Shown here: one piece after another, positions 61,170 to 64,000 of the stretch | How positions within the stretch are numbered: the first letter of the stretch is position 1 | Layout of the letters: the number at the start of each line of letters is the position of its first letter | NCBI RefSeq assembly: GCF_002443255.2 | Contig: NW_019211455.1 | Span: 3,219,223-3,283,222 of the forward strand | DNA length: 64,000 nucleotides | Source: Varroa destructor | Lineage: Eukaryota > Arthropoda > Arachnida > Mesostigmata > Varroidae | Direction of reading: 5' to 3' | The notes under the pieces: model-generated | Databases searched by the model: none | What the model was told of the DNA's origin: nothing | The model's input: the letters and a program-made list of their open reading frames with translations, nothing else | Translations under genes and position numbers: made by a program

Positions 61170-61560
61170 TTTCTTGAGATTGCTCTTCACCACCCCGATG
61201 CCAATGGCAGTGATTGTGGTAGTGTTGAAGTTGCCGTTGGAGCAACTGCTACCGACCGTGGTCGTCGTCGTTGATGGGTGGCCGGCCCATCGTTGTCGTA
61301 TTCAGACGTCGTGGCGCCCGCTCTGCCTCCTCCTCCTCGCCCCTCAAACGTGGTCGCTCTTACGAGGGGGGACATCCAGGAACACCATATCAACAGCATT
61401 TGATCCGACCAGTCTATCACTGTCGCATCCGATTGGGCCGTCGGACCAGCGCGGATTAGCAACCAGATTGCCATGGGGTTGGCGATGGTGACCGCTACCG
61501 GAGGACGGGGTAGGACAAGAAGCGCGGGAGGGAAAATGGAGCATTGTGTTCTGTGAGACC
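61170..61560. other. GC-rich block with open frames on both strands
   Basis: A GC- and CpG-rich stretch keeps the longest minus frame (61669-61187, 160 codons) and plus frames of 105 and 62 codons open together. None has a recognisable domain or clean splice sites. One plus frame (61271-61459) reads RRRGARSASSSSPLKRGRSY, protein-like but low-complexity. It could be a further exon of the 60.0 kb gene or intronic GC-rich DNA. Confidence 0.25.
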
Positions 61561-61569
61561 AGTGGTACC

Positions 61570-63767
61570 CAGTATGACGGGGAAGACAAAATAGGTTAAT
61601 TACAGAATCCAATTGTACCTGCAGTCGTCTTGTAATGCGTGTTGGTCGCAAAAATGCATCCAAAACCATACAAACAATCAGAATAATCTATGGGCTATAG
61701 TTGGACTGACCTTAAAGACTAACGGGACCTAATACTATTTAATAGGATGTAATTCATGATTCGGGCTTGAGTGGGGAGTTGTTTAACCTGTCGCCGTTTG
61801 GTGCTCTTATGTCTTCCTTTACGTCCTTTGACAGCATATTAAACAACGAAGCTGGCCCTATAGTGGAAAGATGTCGTTAACGACATGATTTTTGAGAGTC
61901 GACTTGCATGTCCTGGTTCACAGTTTAAATATAATTTGCTTTCGCTGGAGTGGAGAGTAGGCATTTATAAAGTTTAACTGCGTTGTCTGCCTTTTGAGAC
62001 TTTATTTGCTGCGCTTTTCTAGACGGAAATAAATTTAAGTGAGACCTCGAATATTCACACGTTTTTGCTTCTTTTATGGTCACTCCATTAGTCCCTTTAT
62101 CCTGCTTTCCCGATGACCTAAGATATAATTATTGGGTCATTGTTACACTATCTCGAATACGATTTCTTATTCCTCACTCTTTTAAAACAAGGTCATCATA
62201 ATTAATAACGAAGTAGGATGAACTCATGATACACATCTTAGTACCTTAGCTGTCATACCTTAGTGGCGGCTCTGTAAGGTGTTTATTATCCTATGTTTGG
62301 CCCAGGAACTTTATTGAGATGCCAGTAATTAAGAGGGATTCGTTTTTGTATATCCAAAAACGGATACCCTACCACACTTTGGTTACCTGACATTTAAACT
62401 CTGCAATCATCTCGTGTTTAAGATCTCTAGCTTACCCTGCTTTCAGTTACCTATTTTACCCGATTACGTTTATGATCCCAACATTGCTATATACAGCGTC
62501 AGATTGAAGCCAGTCAGATCCTGCTTTTGTGCTCTCAAGTGCCTTAGTTTTAATCGGTTATAGGTGTCGATATTTGTGCACCGGCTCTCAATTCTCGAAT
62601 GCCGAACTCACCCTGAGCGAATGTGCAGTGCCTTGTAGTTCTTCGTTTCTAGAGTGTATTGGACATCACCATGCGAGGCCATGAAGCTTCTCTTTATTAG
62701 GTTATTTCATTATATCAACAGTACATTTTAAACTCGTGCTCCAATAAAGCAGCTGATTCCTTCAGAAAGTGTACCTATGGTATAACTTTTTGTTAATATC
62801 AGCAACCATTATAGCAATTTATATAAAAGCAATCATCCATTTCTCCGTTGTTTTTGTAAACCTGTAACTCGGATAAAGGCGTTTGGCTTCGCCAGAAGGA
62901 AACGAATATTAGTTGACATTGGTACGCAACTGAATCATATGAATTCATTAATATTTATGCTACATTCTAAGAAACACGACGAATATGTTATGATTCAGAC
63001 ATAAGTTATTCTTTTTACGGTATTACCGAGTGTTTTTCGCGAGTCACACTTACCTACCAAATCGCTATTACTCTTTAATCTTAGACTTCGCTTTATGCTG
63101 GAGAGAGAAAGATAGTGAAAGGTTAACCCATCTGCTTCCTTCTTATGTGGGTTAAATATTATTAGTGTGTATAAAACATTTAGTCTCGCCCATCCATGGC
63201 AGCGTACTTCACTGACTATAATAGTTAGAAAAGCGAATCTAGCGTTTTGCTTTGCCGGCGAAGTTTTTTTACCACCATCCCACAGTTTACTGTTTGCTTA
63301 ACAGAAAACTGAAATTTCTCGATCTTTTGTTTGAATTACTATTATTTGACGATGTCTGAATAGCCTGCACCGCATAAAGGGCTAGGTGCTAACTCTAATG
63401 GGACCTCCTGAACTGCCTAAGGAAGCCGTCTGGGGAGTGTCAGACAGAGAGTCATCAATCAACTGTGTTTATTTAGTTTTCTGCCTCTATTGAATTATGC
63501 TACTTGTATTGCAGTAGGTCATATGGCGGTTTAGGCAGGAAGAGTACCGCGATGAAAAAAATACTGGCAATTGATTAGGCTAATCTATCGATTCCACTAA
63601 TTCACGACCATTTACCTGTATTTACTTCTGCTTAGAGTGCTTTTCGAACGTAGTTTTAATCTAACTTCTCGTGTGCTATGATTATTATTATTGTTGATAC
63701 CTTGTTGTTTCGACACCAGCATTGTTTTTACAATTGTTCACCTTCACTTTCAAATCTAAAAAATACG

Positions 63768-63809
<42 letters not shown>

Positions 63810-64000
63810 AAAGCTAGGTGATGTTTAACTTAGGCTACCTGACGTATCAAATAAAAATACTACTTAATACTCACTCATCTTTGTTAGAAAACTCTTCAAA
63901 TAATCCATCAACAATTTTTAGGTTAGCTAGGAACAGCCACGCACGATCGTTCTGATTGACAAATGATTTTCTAACGACGCGTCGAAAATACGCCTCTGAC
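61570..64000. other. No gene seen
   Basis: AT-rich DNA, possibly the first intron of the 60.0 kb gene. It includes the TA microsatellite at 63772-63806. No frame reaches 60 codons. Confidence 0.5.
63772..63806 (+). repeat. (TA)17 microsatellite
   Basis: About seventeen uninterrupted TA units. Confidence 0.97.

Noticed and set aside
61187..61669. Longest open frame in the window (160 codons, minus)
   Set aside because: It is open together with other frames in a GC-rich block, has no domain or good start, and its length is within chance for 64 kb in six frames.
1..64000. CRISPR arrays, bacterial operons, rRNA, integrated viral genes
   Set aside because: No regularly spaced repeats, ribosome-binding-site-led gene chains, rRNA-like blocks or recognisable viral domains were seen on either strand.

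Overview
The window reads as intron-rich, gene-sparse nuclear DNA of an animal, most likely an arthropod. A mite-like chelicerate is my guess, but nothing seen proves it. The reasons are moderately AT-rich sequence, many TA, GA/TC, CAA and homopolymer tracts, no long open frames (the longest, about 150-160 codons, is what chance allows), possible exons bounded by GT/AG sites, and a decayed LINE. There are no bacterial operons, rRNA genes, CRISPR arrays or intact transposons.

Layout. A CpG-rich block at 650-1100 looks like a promoter or 5'-exon region. A degenerate non-LTR retrotransposon lies on the minus strand at about 3.05-5.65 kb, with endonuclease and reverse-transcriptase motifs still in order. 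From 7 to 15 kb I see no gene. A possible first exon lies at 15.4 kb, a signal-peptide-like ORF at 17.0 kb, a tRNA-like B-box relic at 18.9 kb and a possible terminal exon with a membrane segment at 24.0 kb. The stretch 24-35 kb is mostly non-coding, with a hairpin-forming inverted repeat at 29.4-29.5 kb. From 35.3 to 38.1 kb the minus strand has a phase-compatible exon pair and a small membrane-anchored ORF. Candidate exons follow at 42.7 kb (+) and 48.5 kb (+). At 50.5-51.5 kb (-) a CpG-rich leader exon and a possible start-codon exon are separated by a 543-bp intron. Two tandem hairpins sit at 53.4 kb, and further candidate exons at 57.6 (+) and 58.4 kb (-). The best-supported coding piece is at 60.0 kb (+): a CpG-rich leader, then an ATG with an in-frame stop upstream, 69 codons and a splice donor.

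Apart from the LINE, no gene could be assigned to a family with confidence. Candidate exons rest on reading frame, splice consensus and protein-like composition only, and several will be false. Neither cooperation among genes nor a new system can be claimed. The items most worth checking are the 60.0 kb first exon, the 51 kb and 36 kb minus-strand exon pairs, the inverted repeat at 29.4 kb and the hairpin pair at 53.4 kb.
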